Shown: positions 1 to 10,550, numbered from the stretch's first letter. The stretch: 64,000 bases of DNA from Nocardia cerradoensis NBRC 101014 (GCF_000308535.1 NZ_BAFW01000004.1:1-64000); one strand, 5' to 3'. Translations and numbers: made by a program. The notes: generated by a model not told the origin, from the sequence alone.

Positions 1-1109
<1,109 letters not shown>

Positions 1110-1137
1110 ACGGAAAGGCCCTGCCCCCGGTTCCGCG

Positions 1138-1911
1138 TCAGCTGTAGAGCGCGGGCTTGTCCAGCGGTGCGTAGCTGGGTTCGTGCTTCTTCAGGTAGGC
1201 GATGCAGCGGTAGCTGATCGGCATGATCAGCACCTCGCACAGCGTCTTCCACACGAAGCCGATGATCACGTAGTTGATGAACGCGCCCCACGTGTTGATC
1301 CCGATGGCGGTCGCCGCGATCGAGCAGAACACCAGGGTGTCACCGAATTCGCCGGCGACGGTGGAGCCCAGCAACCGCGCCCACAGATGTTTCTCCTTGG
1401 TGCGCTCCTTGATCAGCACCAGGGTCATCGAGTTCAGGAACTGGCCCACCACATAACCGGCGAGCCCGGCGGCGACGAGCTGCGGCGTGGTCCCGGCGAC
1501 GGTGCGGAAGGCGTCCTGATTCTCGTAGAACCCGGCCGCGGGCAGTCCGATCGCGATCCAGAAGCAGACCACCATCAGGATCAGCATGCCGAAGCCGTAG
1601 TAGATGGTGCGGCGAGCGGCCTTGAAGCCGTACACCTCGCTCAGCACGTCGCCGATCACATAGGCGAGCGGAAAGAGGAAGAACGCGCCGTCGGTGGTGA
1701 TCGGCAGGATTTCGATGGGTCCGAGGGATACCTCGTGGCCGGTGAAGAACTGCACGCCCTTGGTCGCGCAGATGTTGGAAATCATCAGCGTCGCCGTGAA
1801 CAAGGTCACGATCAACGTGAAGGGACCCCCCGCGGCCTGCGCGAATGCTGCGTGTTCGACCGCGGGGCGTCCAGACTCCCCGGTCGGTGTCGTTTCTTGT
1901 GTCTCACTCAC
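1138..1911 (-). CDS. yhhQ: Queuosine precursor transporter (VUT family)
   Basis: This is an inner-membrane transporter of the YhhQ/VUT family, which imports queuosine precursors (preQ0/preQ1). The 257-residue protein has about six hydrophobic segments. Family features are LFTATLMISNICATK near the N-terminus, the acidic FFLFPLAYVIGDVLSEVYG stretch, and GEFGDTLVF in the C-terminal half. The frame stays open upstream to 2085, but a GTG at 1911 gives the family-like N-terminus VSETQETTP; the longer version is low-complexity and overlaps the divergent gene. It converges on tgt with a 28-bp gap. Transporter and transglycosylase together imply salvage rather than full synthesis, since no queCDEF genes are visible here. 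Which precursor is used cannot be told. Confidence 0.9.
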   Translation of the reverse strand: MSETQETTPTGESGRPAVEHAAFAQAAGGPFTLIVTLFTATLMISNICATKGVQFFTGHEVSLGPIEILPITTDGAFFLFPLAYVIGDVLSEVYGFKAARRTIYYGFGMLILMVVCFWIAIGLPAAGFYENQDAFRTVAGTTPQLVAAGLAGYVVGQFLNSMTLVLIKERTKEKHLWARLLGSTVAGEFGDTLVFCSIAATAIGINTWGAFINYVIIGFVWKTLCEVLIMPISYRCIAYLKKHEPSYAPLDKPALYS

Positions 1912-1960
1912 GACCTGTGCACGATACCGGCAACCGGGCCCGGTGGAATAGGCTGGACCG

Positions 1961-2500
1961 ATGACGAATCCCGGCGATTCCGACGAATGGTGGAAACAGT
2001 ACGGCGGCGAAGGTGTCTCGTCCGATTCGGGCGGCCACCAGTCGGTTCCGCCGACCCCGCCGCAGCAGCCCACCCCGCCGCCCAATCCGCAGGCCGGGTA
2101 CTCCTCGGCCCCCCATCAGCAGTCGTCTCCCTACCAGCAGCCGACCCCGCCGCCGCAACAGCAGCAGTCCTATCCGAGCTATCCGCAGCAGCAGCCCTAC
2201 GGTCAGCCCGGTTACGGCGGGTATCCGGCCGCGACGCCGTATCAGCCCTACGGCTACGCGGCGCCGCAGCAGGGCACCAACGGCCTGGCGATCGGTTCGC
2301 TGATCGCGTCGATCCTGGGGCTGTGCACCTGCATCGGATCGATCGTCGGGATCATCCTGGGTGTGATCGCGCTGAACCAGATCAAGGAGCGCGGCGGCCA
2401 GGGCCGCGGTATGGCGCTCGGCGGGATCTGGGTCGGTGCCGTCGGCATCGTGCTCACCATCGTGTGGGTGATCGTCAACATCGCGGCGGCGAACTGGTAG
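1961..2500 (+). CDS. Proline/glutamine-rich DUF4190 membrane protein
   Basis: This is a 179-residue protein with two parts. Residues 1 to about 105 are disordered, rich in Pro, Gln and Tyr with repeated QQP and PYG units. The C-terminal part holds two membrane segments, the first around NGLAIGSLIASILGLCTC and the second around GGIWVGAVGIVLTIVWVIV. They flank a short loop ending in NQIKERGGQGRG, which is the DUF4190 signature. The function of DUF4190 is unknown; similar actinobacterial proteins are small membrane proteins with a cytoplasmic proline-rich tail. It is divergent from the transporter gene with only 49 bp between the starts, so the two promoters must overlap. Confidence 0.85.
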   Translation: MTNPGDSDEWWKQYGGEGVSSDSGGHQSVPPTPPQQPTPPPNPQAGYSSAPHQQSSPYQQPTPPPQQQQSYPSYPQQQPYGQPGYGGYPAATPYQPYGYAAPQQGTNGLAIGSLIASILGLCTCIGSIVGIILGVIALNQIKERGGQGRGMALGGIWVGAVGIVLTIVWVIVNIAAANW

Positions 2501-2542
2501 GAACGGCAGTGCGTCCGGACGGCCGGACGCACGTTCGCCGGA

Positions 2543-3463
2543 TCAGCTGTGCCGCAGCGGATCCGGATGTGCGGGATCCAGAATCCACGGTGCGTGCGGC
2601 ACCGTCGCCGGAGTGAACTGATCCAGGAGTGCTCGCGGTGTCTCGCCGCGCAGGCCGAGCGAGGCCGCGAGCATGGTGAAAACCTGGCGCGGCGTCTCAC
2701 CGAGAGCGATTCTGTCGCGCAGGGTCACGGCTCCGTCGCGCTTGGCCAGCCGCGCACCGTCGGTGTTGAGCACCAGTGGGACGTGCGCGTACGCGGGCAC
2801 GGCGAATCCGAGGACGGTCGCCAGATAGGCCTGCCGCGGTGTCGAGGGCAGCAGATCGTCACCGCGGACGACCTGGTCGAAGCCCTGGGCCGCATCGTCC
2901 ACCACCACGGCGAGGTTGTAGGCCGCCGTGCCGTCGCCGCGCCGCAGCACGAAATCGTCGACCAGCCCTCGGTACCGGCCGTGGATTTCGTCGTTGATCT
3001 CGAATTCCGTTGTCCGCGCGCGTAACCGCAGTGCGGCAGGCCGCCCCTCGGCGCGCTTGGCCGCCCGCTGCGCCTCGGTCAGGTCGCGGCAGGTTCCCGG
3101 ATAGGCGCCCATCGGGCCGTGCGGTGCGGAGACGGCCTTCTGAATCTCTCTGCGCGTGCAATAACATTCGTAGGTCATTCCGGCCGCATCGAGTCGCTCG
3201 ATCGCCGCCGCGTAGCGGGCGGTGCGGTCCGATTGCCGCACCACCTCGCCGTCCCAGTCCAGTCCGATCGCGGCCAGATCCTCGAGTTGGCGCTGCTCCG
3301 CGCCCGCCCGCACCCGGTCCAGGTCTTCGATGCGCAGCCGGAAATTGCGGGCCGTGCTACGTGCGAACAGCCACGCCAGCAGGGCGGTGCGGAGATTGCC
3401 CAGATGCAGATCGCCGGAGGGGCTGGGGGCGAAGCGGCCGGCGCCGGCGGTGTGCGGGATCAT
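2543..3463 (-). CDS. gluQ: Glutamyl-Q tRNA(Asp) synthetase
   Basis: This is a class I synthetase paralogue that activates glutamate and attaches it to queuosine in the anticodon of tRNA(Asp), not to a tRNA 3' end. At 306 residues it has the GluRS catalytic core but lacks the anticodon-binding domain, as expected for GluQRS. The HIGH-type motif is PSGDLHLGNL near residue 16; the KMSKS loop is LAKRDGAVTL near residue 230. The zinc-binding region YECYCTRREI...YPGTC is present. ATG at 3463 is chosen because it overlaps the DUF309 stop codon as ATGA, implying translational coupling; an in-frame start 18 bases upstream is possible. Together with tgt and the transporter it completes a queuosine locus. 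Confidence 0.93.
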   Translation of the reverse strand: MIPHTAGAGRFAPSPSGDLHLGNLRTALLAWLFARSTARNFRLRIEDLDRVRAGAEQRQLEDLAAIGLDWDGEVVRQSDRTARYAAAIERLDAAGMTYECYCTRREIQKAVSAPHGPMGAYPGTCRDLTEAQRAAKRAEGRPAALRLRARTTEFEINDEIHGRYRGLVDDFVLRRGDGTAAYNLAVVVDDAAQGFDQVVRGDDLLPSTPRQAYLATVLGFAVPAYAHVPLVLNTDGARLAKRDGAVTLRDRIALGETPRQVFTMLAASLGLRGETPRALLDQFTPATVPHAPWILDPAHPDPLRHS

Positions 3464-3927
3464 CCGCGCAGCCGGGGACACAGCGCGCCCTCCGGAATCT
3501 CGCGGCCGGCATCCAGATCCGCCAGCAGACCCTCGGCATGTGCGACGAGCCCGGCCACATCGATGCCGTACGGCGGTGCCGGCGTGGCCGACAACCGGCC
3601 GATCGCCCGCTCGAGCAGGGTGCGAGCGCCCTTCGGATTACCGCGCTGGATGTGGGTGAGTCCCACCGCGTACTGGGCCAGACCCTGCCACAGCATCCTT
3701 TCCGCGAACGGTCCGTTCTTCCATGCCGCCTCCAGCACCTCGTGTGCGTTGAAGGCCAGTCCCTCGTCCAGGAGGCGTTGGGCATAGTCGAGGGTTTCGC
3801 CCGGTGGGAGGTCGAGATCATTCGGAATACGGGCGACGCCCACGCTACCGGGCGGTAGTGGTCGCCCGAACCGGTCTCGAGGACGGGCATTTCGGGCGTG
3901 TCCGGCATCGTCGCGATCTCGTTCCAC
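3460..3927 (-). CDS. DUF309 family protein
   Basis: This small helical protein of about 155 residues carries the DUF309 core FNAHEVLEAAWKNGP followed by WQGLAQYAVGLTHIQRGN, where conserved His, Glu and Trp residues line a helical bundle. DUF309 has no established biochemical role. GTG at 3927 (N-terminus VERDRDDAG) is preferred because a GGAG lies six bases upstream; ATG at 3945 and GTG at 3960 are alternatives in the same frame. Its stop codon overlaps the gluQRS start as ATGA, so the two are cotranscribed and probably coupled. Linkage to a tRNA modification gene hints at a link to tRNA metabolism, but that is inference. Confidence 0.8.
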   Translation of the reverse strand: MERDRDDAGHARNARPRDRFGRPLPPGSVGVARIPNDLDLPPGETLDYAQRLLDEGLAFNAHEVLEAAWKNGPFAERMLWQGLAQYAVGLTHIQRGNPKGARTLLERAIGRLSATPAPPYGIDVAGLVAHAEGLLADLDAGREIPEGALCPRLRG

Positions 3928-4327
3928 CACTACTCCATGATCCATACCGAGCAACCGCACGGTTTATCCGGGGCGGAGCGTGCACGCGGATGCGGGAATT
4001 TTCCGGCGCGGTTTTGTTTAGCGGATCATTCTCCGGTCATTTGGCAATTCTCCCGCTATTAGTGAACGGGAATTCTTTACCGGCAATTCGAGTGATTGAA
4101 AGTGAAAAGACGCGGGACAGCGATTGTGGGTGCTGCTAGGGTGCTCTCCCGGGGTCAACGCGAGGGCGCACCATGGCGGTGTGTGCCTCGTGAACCAGTC
4201 CGTTCATTGAGCAGTTCGTGCGCTATGACCAGGCGCATCGTGGAGCCGTCGAGTCTCGAGAAGTCCGGGTCCGGCGACGAGGAAAGCAGATTGTCGCGTT
4301 ATCTACGGTGGTAAAGGAGAGGTTGAG
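3928..4327. other. Intergenic region, relatively AT-rich
   Basis: These 400 bases separate the DUF309 operon from the lone DUF397 gene. The stretch 3995-4110 is distinctly AT-richer than its surroundings, with several GAATT-containing words. A promoter-like TAGGGT lies near 4136. A 29-codon ORF at 4225-4314 ends 13 bases before the DUF397 start, but nothing in it looks like a known protein. The XRE regulator that usually precedes DUF397 genes is absent. No RNA gene was recognised. Confidence 0.5.
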
Positions 4328-4537
4328 GTGAAGGTTGATTCGGCCGGTGCGGTGTGGCGCAAGAGTAAATACAGCGGTCCCGACGGAAACTGTGTCGAGG
4401 TCGCATTTCTGGGCGACGGCAATGTCGGGGTTCGCGATACCAAAGACCGCGGCCGCGGGCCGATTCTGGCTTTCACACCCGGCGAGTGGGATGCGTTCGT
4501 CTCGGGTGTGACCGACGGGAAGTTGGGCTCCGCCTGA
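4328..4537 (+). CDS. DUF397 domain protein
   Basis: This 69-residue protein is a complete DUF397 domain: WRKSKYSGPDGNCVEVAFL near the N-terminus, then GVRDTKDRGRGPILAFTPGEWDAFV. The GTG start is set by the strong AAAGGAGAGG immediately upstream. In Streptomyces and Nocardia such proteins are usually encoded directly after an XRE-family DUF5753 regulator, with which they are thought to act as a pair (BldB-like antitoxin or developmental regulators). Here no XRE gene is adjacent, so this is an orphan copy. A second DUF397 gene lies at 39381. Function beyond family membership is unknown. Confidence 0.88.
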   Translation: MKVDSAGAVWRKSKYSGPDGNCVEVAFLGDGNVGVRDTKDRGRGPILAFTPGEWDAFVSGVTDGKLGSA

Positions 4538-4621
4538 CCTTGGGCGACAGGGTGATGGGCCCCGAGTCATCGCCGACTCGGGGCCTCGGTGTGACACCGA
4601 TGCCGGTCGCCCCGCCCCGGA

Positions 4622-6208
4622 TCAGTGCGGCTGATCCCGGTGCCCGCGCAGCGTGGCCGTGAGCAGGCGTTCCTGTTCGTGGGCGGCCGCATCCAGTTGT
4701 TCGCGCTGCCCGGCCGGATCCGGGCGCAGGAAGCTCCCGCTGCCGGGTGCGCCCGACAACCCCAGGCGATTGACCCGCTTCGGCACGGGGGCGCCCTGAT
4801 ATTCCAGCGGCACCGGCCGCCCGGCGCGATCCACCGGTCCGAGCGGCTGATGGATCTCGATGTACTCGCCGTGCGGCAGCCGGCGCAGGATGCCGGTTTC
4901 GATGCCGTGCGCCAGGACGGCCCGGTCCGCACGCTGCAACGCCAGGCACATCCGGTACGCGAGAAAGTAGGCGAGCGGCGGAACGAGCAGCAGCGCGATC
5001 CGGAAGAACCACGTCGTGGCATTGAGCGAGATGTCGAATTTCAGCGCGATGATGTCGTTGACGCAGGCCAGTGTGAGGACCAGATAGAAGGCGAGGGCCA
5101 TCGCGCCGATCGCGGTGCGCACCGGCACATCGCGCGGGCGTTGCAGCAGATTGTGTGACGCACGATCGTGTGTGAGCCGCTTCTCGATCCACGGGTAGCC
5201 GATCAGCAGGGCGAACACCAGCGTCATCAGCACCGCCACCGCGAATGCGCTCGGCACGGTGTGCCCGAACAGATACAGCTCCCACGGCGGGAACAGGCGC
5301 AGGAAGCCGTCGGTCCACATCAGGTAGAAATCGGGCTGGGTGCCCGCCGAGACGTGGGAAGGGTTGTAGGGACCCAGATTCCAGATCGGGTTGATCTGCA
5401 GCACCCCGCCCATGGTCGCGACCACGGCGAGAGTGAACATGAAGAACGCACCCTGATCCAGGACGAAGACCGGCACGATCCGCGTGCCCACCACGTTCTT
5501 CTCCGTGCGGGCCGGCCCGGGGAACTGCGTGTGCTTCTGATACCAGACGATGGCGATGTGCGCGGCGATCAGCGCCAGCATGATGCCGGGCAGGAGCAGC
5601 ACGTGCGCGATGTACAGGCGCGGAAGAATGATCGTGCCCGGGAAGTCGCCGCCGAACATCAACCAGTGCAGCCAGGTGCCGATCAGCGGAATACCCATGG
5701 TGATTCCGGCGAATGCCGCCCGCAGGCCCGTCCCGGACAGCAGATCGTCGGGCAGCGAGTAGCCGAAGAAGCCCTCGAACATCGCGAGGATCAGCAACAA
5801 CGAGCCGATCACCCAATTGCCTTCGCGTGGTTTGCGAAACGCGCCGGTGAAGAAGATGCGGCACAGATGTACGACGATCGAGGCGGCGAAAAGCAATGCG
5901 GCCCAATGATGCACCTGCCGCACGAACAGGCCGCCGCGCACCTCGAAGGAGAGGTTCAGTGCCGATTCGTAGGCCCGGGACATCGATACGCCGCGTAACG
6001 GCTGATAGGAGCCCTGATACACGACCTCGGTCATCGACGGATCGAAGAACAGCGTCAGATAGACACCCGACAGCAGCAGAATGACGAAGCTGTAGAGCGC
6101 AATCTCCCCGAGCAGGAACGACCAGTGGGTCGGAAAGACCTTGTTGATGGATCTTTTGAGAAAGGGCGCCGCGCGGAATCTCTGGTCGGCGCCGTCCGCG
6201 ATTGCCAT
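4622..6208 (-). CDS. qcrB: Orphan cytochrome b subunit of the cytochrome bc1 complex (QcrB-like)
   Basis: This is the membrane cytochrome b of menaquinol:cytochrome c reductase, about 528 residues with eight or more membrane helices. Heme-ligand histidine pairs appear as [19 protein letters not shown] (first pair members) and [19 protein letters not shown] (second). [15 protein letters not shown] and the quinol-site motif PDFY (PEWY equivalent) in [12 protein letters not shown] are actinobacterial QcrB signatures. ATG at 6208 ([10 protein letters not shown]) is chosen; the frame stays open further up but loses family resemblance. No qcrA, qcrC or cta genes are adjacent, unlike the usual ctaE-qcrCAB operon, so this is probably a second, stand-alone copy. 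Whether it assembles into a bc1 complex is open. Confidence 0.9.
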   Translation of the reverse strand: MAIADGADQRFRAAPFLKRSINKVFPTHWSFLLGEIALYSFVILLLSGVYLTLFFDPSMTEVVYQGSYQPLRGVSMSRAYESALNLSFEVRGGLFVRQVHHWAALLFAASIVVHLCRIFFTGAFRKPREGNWVIGSLLLILAMFEGFFGYSLPDDLLSGTGLRAAFAGITMGIPLIGTWLHWLMFGGDFPGTIILPRLYIAHVLLLPGIMLALIAAHIAIVWYQKHTQFPGPARTEKNVVGTRIVPVFVLDQGAFFMFTLAVVATMGGVLQINPIWNLGPYNPSHVSAGTQPDFYLMWTDGFLRLFPPWELYLFGHTVPSAFAVAVLMTLVFALLIGYPWIEKRLTHDRASHNLLQRPRDVPVRTAIGAMALAFYLVLTLACVNDIIALKFDISLNATTWFFRIALLLVPPLAYFLAYRMCLALQRADRAVLAHGIETGILRRLPHGEYIEIHQPLGPVDRAGRPVPLEYQGAPVPKRVNRLGLSGAPGSGSFLRPDPAGQREQLDAAAHEQERLLTATLRGHRDQPH

Positions 6209-6252
6209 GGCACTCACCCCGCCCCGGGTGTATGAGAGTGGTCGAGACTGTC

Positions 6253-6269
6253 TACTACAGAGCGTAGCA
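6253..6269. promoter_or_regulatory. Candidate BlaI/MecI-like dyad upstream of orphan qcrB
   Basis: TACTACAGAGCGTAGCA is an imperfect dyad (five of seven arm positions match) lying in the 127-bp divergent region between the qcrB-like gene and the acyltransferase gene. It resembles TACTACA/TGTAGTA-type sites of BlaI-family repressors as I recall them. The match is weak and no blaI gene is in the window. Confidence 0.25.
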
Positions 6270-6335
6270 CTAGAGTTGACCTGCGTCGATAGTGTCGGTG
6301 CGGGAATTGCGGACGGTTGTGGATATCGTCGGCGG

Positions 6336-7757
6336 GTGGATCTACTGACGCCGCAGGATGCCACCAGGTTCTGGCTGTCGCGCCGAGCCTGCACCGACCT
6401 GTTCCTGCTCTACTGCTTCGACGACACCGGGTGGTCCGCAGCCGCGCTGCGGGCGGCGGTGATCGCGCGCAGCGCCGAAATCCCGGAGTTGCGCGTCCGG
6501 ATCCGCGAACAGCGCTTCGCCTATCCCGCCTGGGAGACAGCGGATTTCGACGACGCGCAGATCGTCGTCCACGCGCCGGAGGAGCCGCTGTGGACGACTG
6601 TGGAAGCTTCGCTGGGGGAGATTCTCGGGGAATCGGTCCCGGCGCGGCGATACACCTGGCGCGTTCATCTGTATCGCGGAATCCGGGACGCGCCGGGTGG
6701 GCCGGGGCCCGCACTCGTTGTGGTGCTGCAACTGTCGCATGCGCTGGCCGACGGGCGGCGGGCCGCGGGCATCGCGCGTGAGTTGTTGCGTGGTCCGGAT
6801 ACAGCGCCGCGGGGGGACGCCGATGTCAGTGGCGGTTCGGGTGATGCGGGATCGCCCGACGGTTCGGCGGTGAACCGGCGTCCCGGCGGGTGGGCCGGCT
6901 TCGGGCACGACGCGGAAACCCTTGCTGTCGAAGCGATGTCGCTGATGTCGTTTCTGCCCGGCATGGCGCGCACGGTGCGTCGAGGTCTCGTCGCGGCACG
7001 GGCGGACAGGGAATTGCACAGCCTCGCCGAAGCGGGTGAGATCCCGCCCGCCGCACCGAACTTCGCTCCCACCGCCCTGAACCGCCCGCCGGCGCCGCAA
7101 CGCCGGGTCGTGCGCGTGATCGCGGGGGAGAACCTGCGCGTTTCCGGCTATACGGTCACGGTCGTCGCGCTGACCGCGATATCCGTCGCGCTGAGTCGCT
7201 ATCTCGCCGGCCACGGCGAATCCGGCGTCCCGTTGGGCGCGCAGGTCTCGATGGCCTTGCCTGTGACCGCCGACCGACAAGCTGTCCCGCACAACAACTA
7301 TCGCGACCTCGGCGTCGATCTGTACGCCGCGGAACCGGACCTGCGACTGCGGGCGCGTCGCATCGCCGCGGCGCTGGCCGAACGACGAGTCCGCGCCACC
7401 CATCCGCTGCAGTCCGCGGGTGACCGCGTCACCGACGCGATCCCGGCCCCGGTTCTCCGTCGCGATATCGCCGGCTACCCGCTGGACCTGGTACCCGAGC
7501 GGATATCGGGTCACACGGTGCTGTCGAGTGTCCACCGCGGCGAGGCGGATCTGTCGATCGCCGGCGGCGCGGTCCGATTCACCGCCGGTTTCCCCGCCCT
7601 CGGCGCGGTGATGCATCTGACCCACGGACTGCACGGGCTGGGATCGACGATCACCCTGTCCGTCCACGCCGATCCTCGGGTGGTGGAGGTGGACGACTAC
7701 GCGGACTCGTTGCGGGGCGCGGTCCGCGAGGTGGCCACGCAGCTCACGGAAGAATGA
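6336..7757 (+). CDS. Wax ester synthase/diacylglycerol acyltransferase-like protein
   Basis: About 473 residues with the two-lobed layout of bacterial WS/DGAT enzymes, which make storage triacylglycerol or wax esters from acyl-CoA. The N-terminal lobe contains [13 protein letters not shown], corresponding to the catalytic HHxxxDG motif but with the first His replaced by Ser. The C-terminal lobe has the DUF1298-like [11 protein letters not shown] and the substrate-tunnel sequence [20 protein letters not shown]. The first His of HHxxxDG is often dispensable, so activity is possible but not assured. GTG at 6336 ([13 protein letters not shown]) matches the usual family N-terminus; the open frame upstream overlaps the qcrB promoter. 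It is divergent from the orphan qcrB. Confidence 0.75.
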   Translation: MDLLTPQDATRFWLSRRACTDLFLLYCFDDTGWSAAALRAAVIARSAEIPELRVRIREQRFAYPAWETADFDDAQIVVHAPEEPLWTTVEASLGEILGESVPARRYTWRVHLYRGIRDAPGGPGPALVVVLQLSHALADGRRAAGIARELLRGPDTAPRGDADVSGGSGDAGSPDGSAVNRRPGGWAGFGHDAETLAVEAMSLMSFLPGMARTVRRGLVAARADRELHSLAEAGEIPPAAPNFAPTALNRPPAPQRRVVRVIAGENLRVSGYTVTVVALTAISVALSRYLAGHGESGVPLGAQVSMALPVTADRQAVPHNNYRDLGVDLYAAEPDLRLRARRIAAALAERRVRATHPLQSAGDRVTDAIPAPVLRRDIAGYPLDLVPERISGHTVLSSVHRGEADLSIAGGAVRFTAGFPALGAVMHLTHGLHGLGSTITLSVHADPRVVEVDDYADSLRGAVREVATQLTEE

Positions 7758-7824
7758 TCCGAAGGATGGGAGAGACGGAAGAGGGCCCCGCACCTCTTTC
7801 CATATTCAATATATAGCGGAGTGG

Positions 7825-7843
7825 GGGGCTTGCGGCAAGGCCC
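7825..7843 (+). promoter_or_regulatory. Rifamycin-associated element (RAE)
   Basis: GGGGCTTGCGGCAAGGCCC matches, base for base, the 19-bp rifamycin-associated element known upstream of rifamycin-inducible resistance genes in actinomycetes. It lies 123 bp before the start of the HelR-like gene in an otherwise empty 209-bp intergenic region. This strongly suggests that the helicase gene is induced by rifamycins. Confidence 0.92.
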
Positions 7844-7966
7844 CGGTGGTGCCGCACAATGGCCCGCCGAGGCCGTGTACCTGCGAAAACGGAAGGAGAC
7901 GCGCAGCGGCCGAGACGGACACAGGTGTCCACATGAACCACGTCGAGCCAGGGAAGTGAGGGACAC

Positions 7967-10168
7967 ATGTCGGATCCGGGGTACCAGGACGAGTTGCGTG
8001 CCGAACAGGACTACGTGTCCGGGCTCTACGCGCGACTCGACGGCGAGCGCGCCGAGGCGAAGCGCCGCTACAGCGCGGCGTTGCGCGGCAACGGCGGTGC
8101 GCTGGTCGATCGCGATGTGGAGGTGCGCACGCTGGCGCGCGAGGTGAAGCGGCTGGACGTGGCCGACAACGGGCTGTGTTTCGGCCGGCTGGACAGCGAC
8201 TCCGGCGAGCGCTCCTATATCGGCCGGATCGGGCTCTTCGACCAGGACGACGATTTCGAGCCGTTGTTGCTGGACTGGCGGGCTCCGGCGGCACGCGCGT
8301 TCTACACCGCCACCGCCGCCAGCCCGGAGCAGATGCGCCGGCGCCGCCAGTTCCATTCCCGCGGGCGTCGCGTCGTCGACTACACCGATGAGATCTTCGG
8401 TCGCCCGGGCGCCGGGGAGCGCGGGGATGCGGCGCTGCTCGCGGCGGTCGACGCGCCTCGCGGCGAGGGAATGCGCGACATCGTGGCGACCATCCAGGCC
8501 GAACAGGACGAGATCATCCGGCTCGATCATCCCGGCGTGCTGGTGATCGAGGGCGGTCCGGGGACCGGCAAGACGGTGGTGGCGCTGCACCGCGTCGCCT
8601 ATCTGCTCTACACCCAGCGCGAGCAGATGGAACGTCACGGTGTTCTCGTGGTCGGCCCCAATCCGGCGTTCCTGCGCCATATCGATCGGGTACTGCCGTC
8701 GCTCGGCGAAACCAACGTCGTCTTCACCACCACGGGCGATCTGGTGCCGGGCCTGCACGTCACCGCCGAGGACACTCCGGACGCGGTGCGCGTCAAGGGT
8801 TCGCTGCGGATGCTGGATGTGCTCGCGGCCGCGGTCGCGGACCGGCAATGCCTGCCGGTGGAACCGCTGACCATCGAATTGGCCGATCTCACCGCGCGCA
8901 TCGACGCGGCGACCGCGGAATGGGCGCGGGAGGAGGCGCGCACGAGCGGTCTGCCGCACAACGAGGCGCGTGCGGTGTTCCGCGAGATCGTCACCTATGT
9001 GATCACCGAGCGCGCGATCGCCCGGATCGGCAAGGGCTGGATCACCCGCGACGACCGGGAGGCGTGGGAGAACCTGCGTGCCGACCTCGTCGCCGAACTC
9101 GCCGAGAGTGAGCAGTTCACCGCCGCCCTCGACCGGCTCTGGCCCGTGCTCACGCCGGAAGAGCTGCTGGCCGAGCTGTATTCGTCGCCGGAACGGCTGC
9201 GCGCGGCGGGCGCCGACCCGGCCCTGTGGCGTGCCGACGGCGCCGCGTGGACGGTGTCGGATGTGCCGCTGCTCGACGAATTGGTCGACCTGCTGGGCCG
9301 GGAGAAGCCGGCGGACGACACCGCGGAACACGAACGCGCGGCCGAAGCCCGATATGCCGCAGGCGTCTTGGAGCTCATGACCGGCCGTGAGGACTCGATG
9401 GACGACGAGGACCACCTCTTCGCCACCGACCTGCTCTACGCCGAGGACCTCGCCGACCGATTCGCCGATCGTGACACCCGCGATCTCGCCGAACGCGCTG
9501 CCGCCGACCGGGATTGGACCTATCGCCATATCGTGGTCGACGAGGCGCAGGAACTCTCCGAGATGGATTGGCGGGTGCTCATGCGGCGGTGCCCGGGCCG
9601 CTCCTTCACCGTGGTCGGCGATCTCGCCCAGCGACGGTCGACCGCCGGTGCGACGTCGTGGGATGCCATGCTCGAGCCCTACGTCCCGGGCCGGTGGCGC
9701 TACCGCTCGCTCACGGTGAACTACCGCACGCCGGCGGAGATCATGGCGGTCGCCGCCGCGGTGCTCGCCGAGTTCGCCCCGGCCGTGCGCCCTCCCGAGT
9801 CGGTGCGTTCGTGTGGCGTGTGTCCGTGGTCGCGCCGAATCGACGAGAACGAATTGTCCTCCGCCATCGAGGAATTCGTTCGCGACGAGGAGGGCCGCGA
9901 GGGAACCGCCGTCGTGATCGGCCCGCCCGGACTGCCCGGCACGGTCCCGGCGTCGGAGACCAAGGGCCTCGAGTTCGATGCCGTCCTCGTCGTCGAACCA
10001 GAGCGCATCCTCGCCGACGGACCGCGTGGCGCGGCCGAACTCTATGTGGCCCTCACCCGCGCGACCCAGCGCCTCGGAGTGCTGCACCGAGACCCGCTGC
10101 CCGCGGCACTGACCGGCCTGGTCCCGGTCGGCGCGCCCGCGGCGGCCGGAAATCTTCGCTCCGCGTAG
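7967..10168 (+). CDS. helR: HelD/HelR-type RNA polymerase recycling helicase
   Basis: A 733-residue superfamily 1 motor of the HelD family, which binds RNA polymerase and releases stalled complexes. In Streptomyces and mycobacteria, HelR-type members also displace rifamycin from the enzyme and so give tolerance. The N-terminus is the coiled-coil secondary-channel arm (DELRAEQDYVSGLYARLD). Walker A is GGPGTGKT near residue 196, Walker B VDEAQELSEMDW near 523, and the C-terminal UvrD-like motif is ALTRATQRLGVLH near 697. ATG 7967 follows a purine-rich GGAAGTGAGGG. An exact rifamycin-associated element sits upstream, which supports the HelR assignment over a housekeeping HelD. It appears monocistronic. 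Confidence 0.93.
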   Translation: MSDPGYQDELRAEQDYVSGLYARLDGERAEAKRRYSAALRGNGGALVDRDVEVRTLAREVKRLDVADNGLCFGRLDSDSGERSYIGRIGLFDQDDDFEPLLLDWRAPAARAFYTATAASPEQMRRRRQFHSRGRRVVDYTDEIFGRPGAGERGDAALLAAVDAPRGEGMRDIVATIQAEQDEIIRLDHPGVLVIEGGPGTGKTVVALHRVAYLLYTQREQMERHGVLVVGPNPAFLRHIDRVLPSLGETNVVFTTTGDLVPGLHVTAEDTPDAVRVKGSLRMLDVLAAAVADRQCLPVEPLTIELADLTARIDAATAEWAREEARTSGLPHNEARAVFREIVTYVITERAIARIGKGWITRDDREAWENLRADLVAELAESEQFTAALDRLWPVLTPEELLAELYSSPERLRAAGADPALWRADGAAWTVSDVPLLDELVDLLGREKPADDTAEHERAAEARYAAGVLELMTGREDSMDDEDHLFATDLLYAEDLADRFADRDTRDLAERAAADRDWTYRHIVVDEAQELSEMDWRVLMRRCPGRSFTVVGDLAQRRSTAGATSWDAMLEPYVPGRWRYRSLTVNYRTPAEIMAVAAAVLAEFAPAVRPPESVRSCGVCPWSRRIDENELSSAIEEFVRDEEGREGTAVVIGPPGLPGTVPASETKGLEFDAVLVVEPERILADGPRGAAELYVALTRATQRLGVLHRDPLPAALTGLVPVGAPAAAGNLRSA

Positions 10169-10184
10169 CGATGTCGCGGGCCGT

Positions 10185-10550
10185 CTACTCGGGCGGCCCG
10201 CACCCGCCGCGCATGATCAGCGCGTGCGCCGGACACCATTGGGTCACCGGTAATCGACTGCGCCCGTTCCCGGTGCGCAACTCGAATTCCACCAGCCCCA
10301 ACCACGTTCCGTCCGCCGCTCGCGCCCAGGCATGCAGTCGCCCCGGAATGCGCCCCGTGATCTCGAGCCCGCCCGCCCGCACCGGTCCCGCCACCGCCTC
10401 GGGTATGGCCATCCGTGGATACGTGGGGATAGCGGCAGCCACGTCCACCAGCACCGGCATCGGCGGAACCACCACCCGATGCAGCGCGAACTCTCCCTTC
10501 TCCGGCCAATGCTCGAACATGTGTTCGATCATAAACCGGAGCGCCGACAA
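10185..10550 (-). CDS. Conserved hypothetical protein
   Basis: A 121-residue soluble protein that I do not recognise. It begins MSALRFMIEHMFEHWPEKGEF and has a beta-rich middle (AWARAADGTWLGLVEFELR) consistent with a small beta-barrel or regulatory fold. Two cysteines near the C-terminus (TQWCPAHALIMRGGCG) are the only striking residues. It converges on helR with a 16-bp gap and sits 33 bp downstream of the methyltransferase gene on the same strand, so it may be the second gene of that unit. The codon usage is that of a real gene. Confidence 0.65.
   Translation of the reverse strand: MSALRFMIEHMFEHWPEKGEFALHRVVVPPMPVLVDVAAAIPTYPRMAIPEAVAGPVRAGGLEITGRIPGRLHAWARAADGTWLGLVEFELRTGNGRSRLPVTQWCPAHALIMRGGCGPPE

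Noticed and set aside
4096..4314. A 72-codon plus-strand ORF ending just before the DUF397 start.
   Set aside because: Its sequence has no resemblance to an XRE regulator or other known protein, and its base composition looks non-coding. Only its final 29 codons (4225-4314) would be plausible and they show no motif.
7697..10087. A 796-codon open frame opposite helR.
   Set aside because: It is the reverse complement of a gene with clear HelD motifs; long antisense frames are usual in high-GC DNA and this one shows no protein family.
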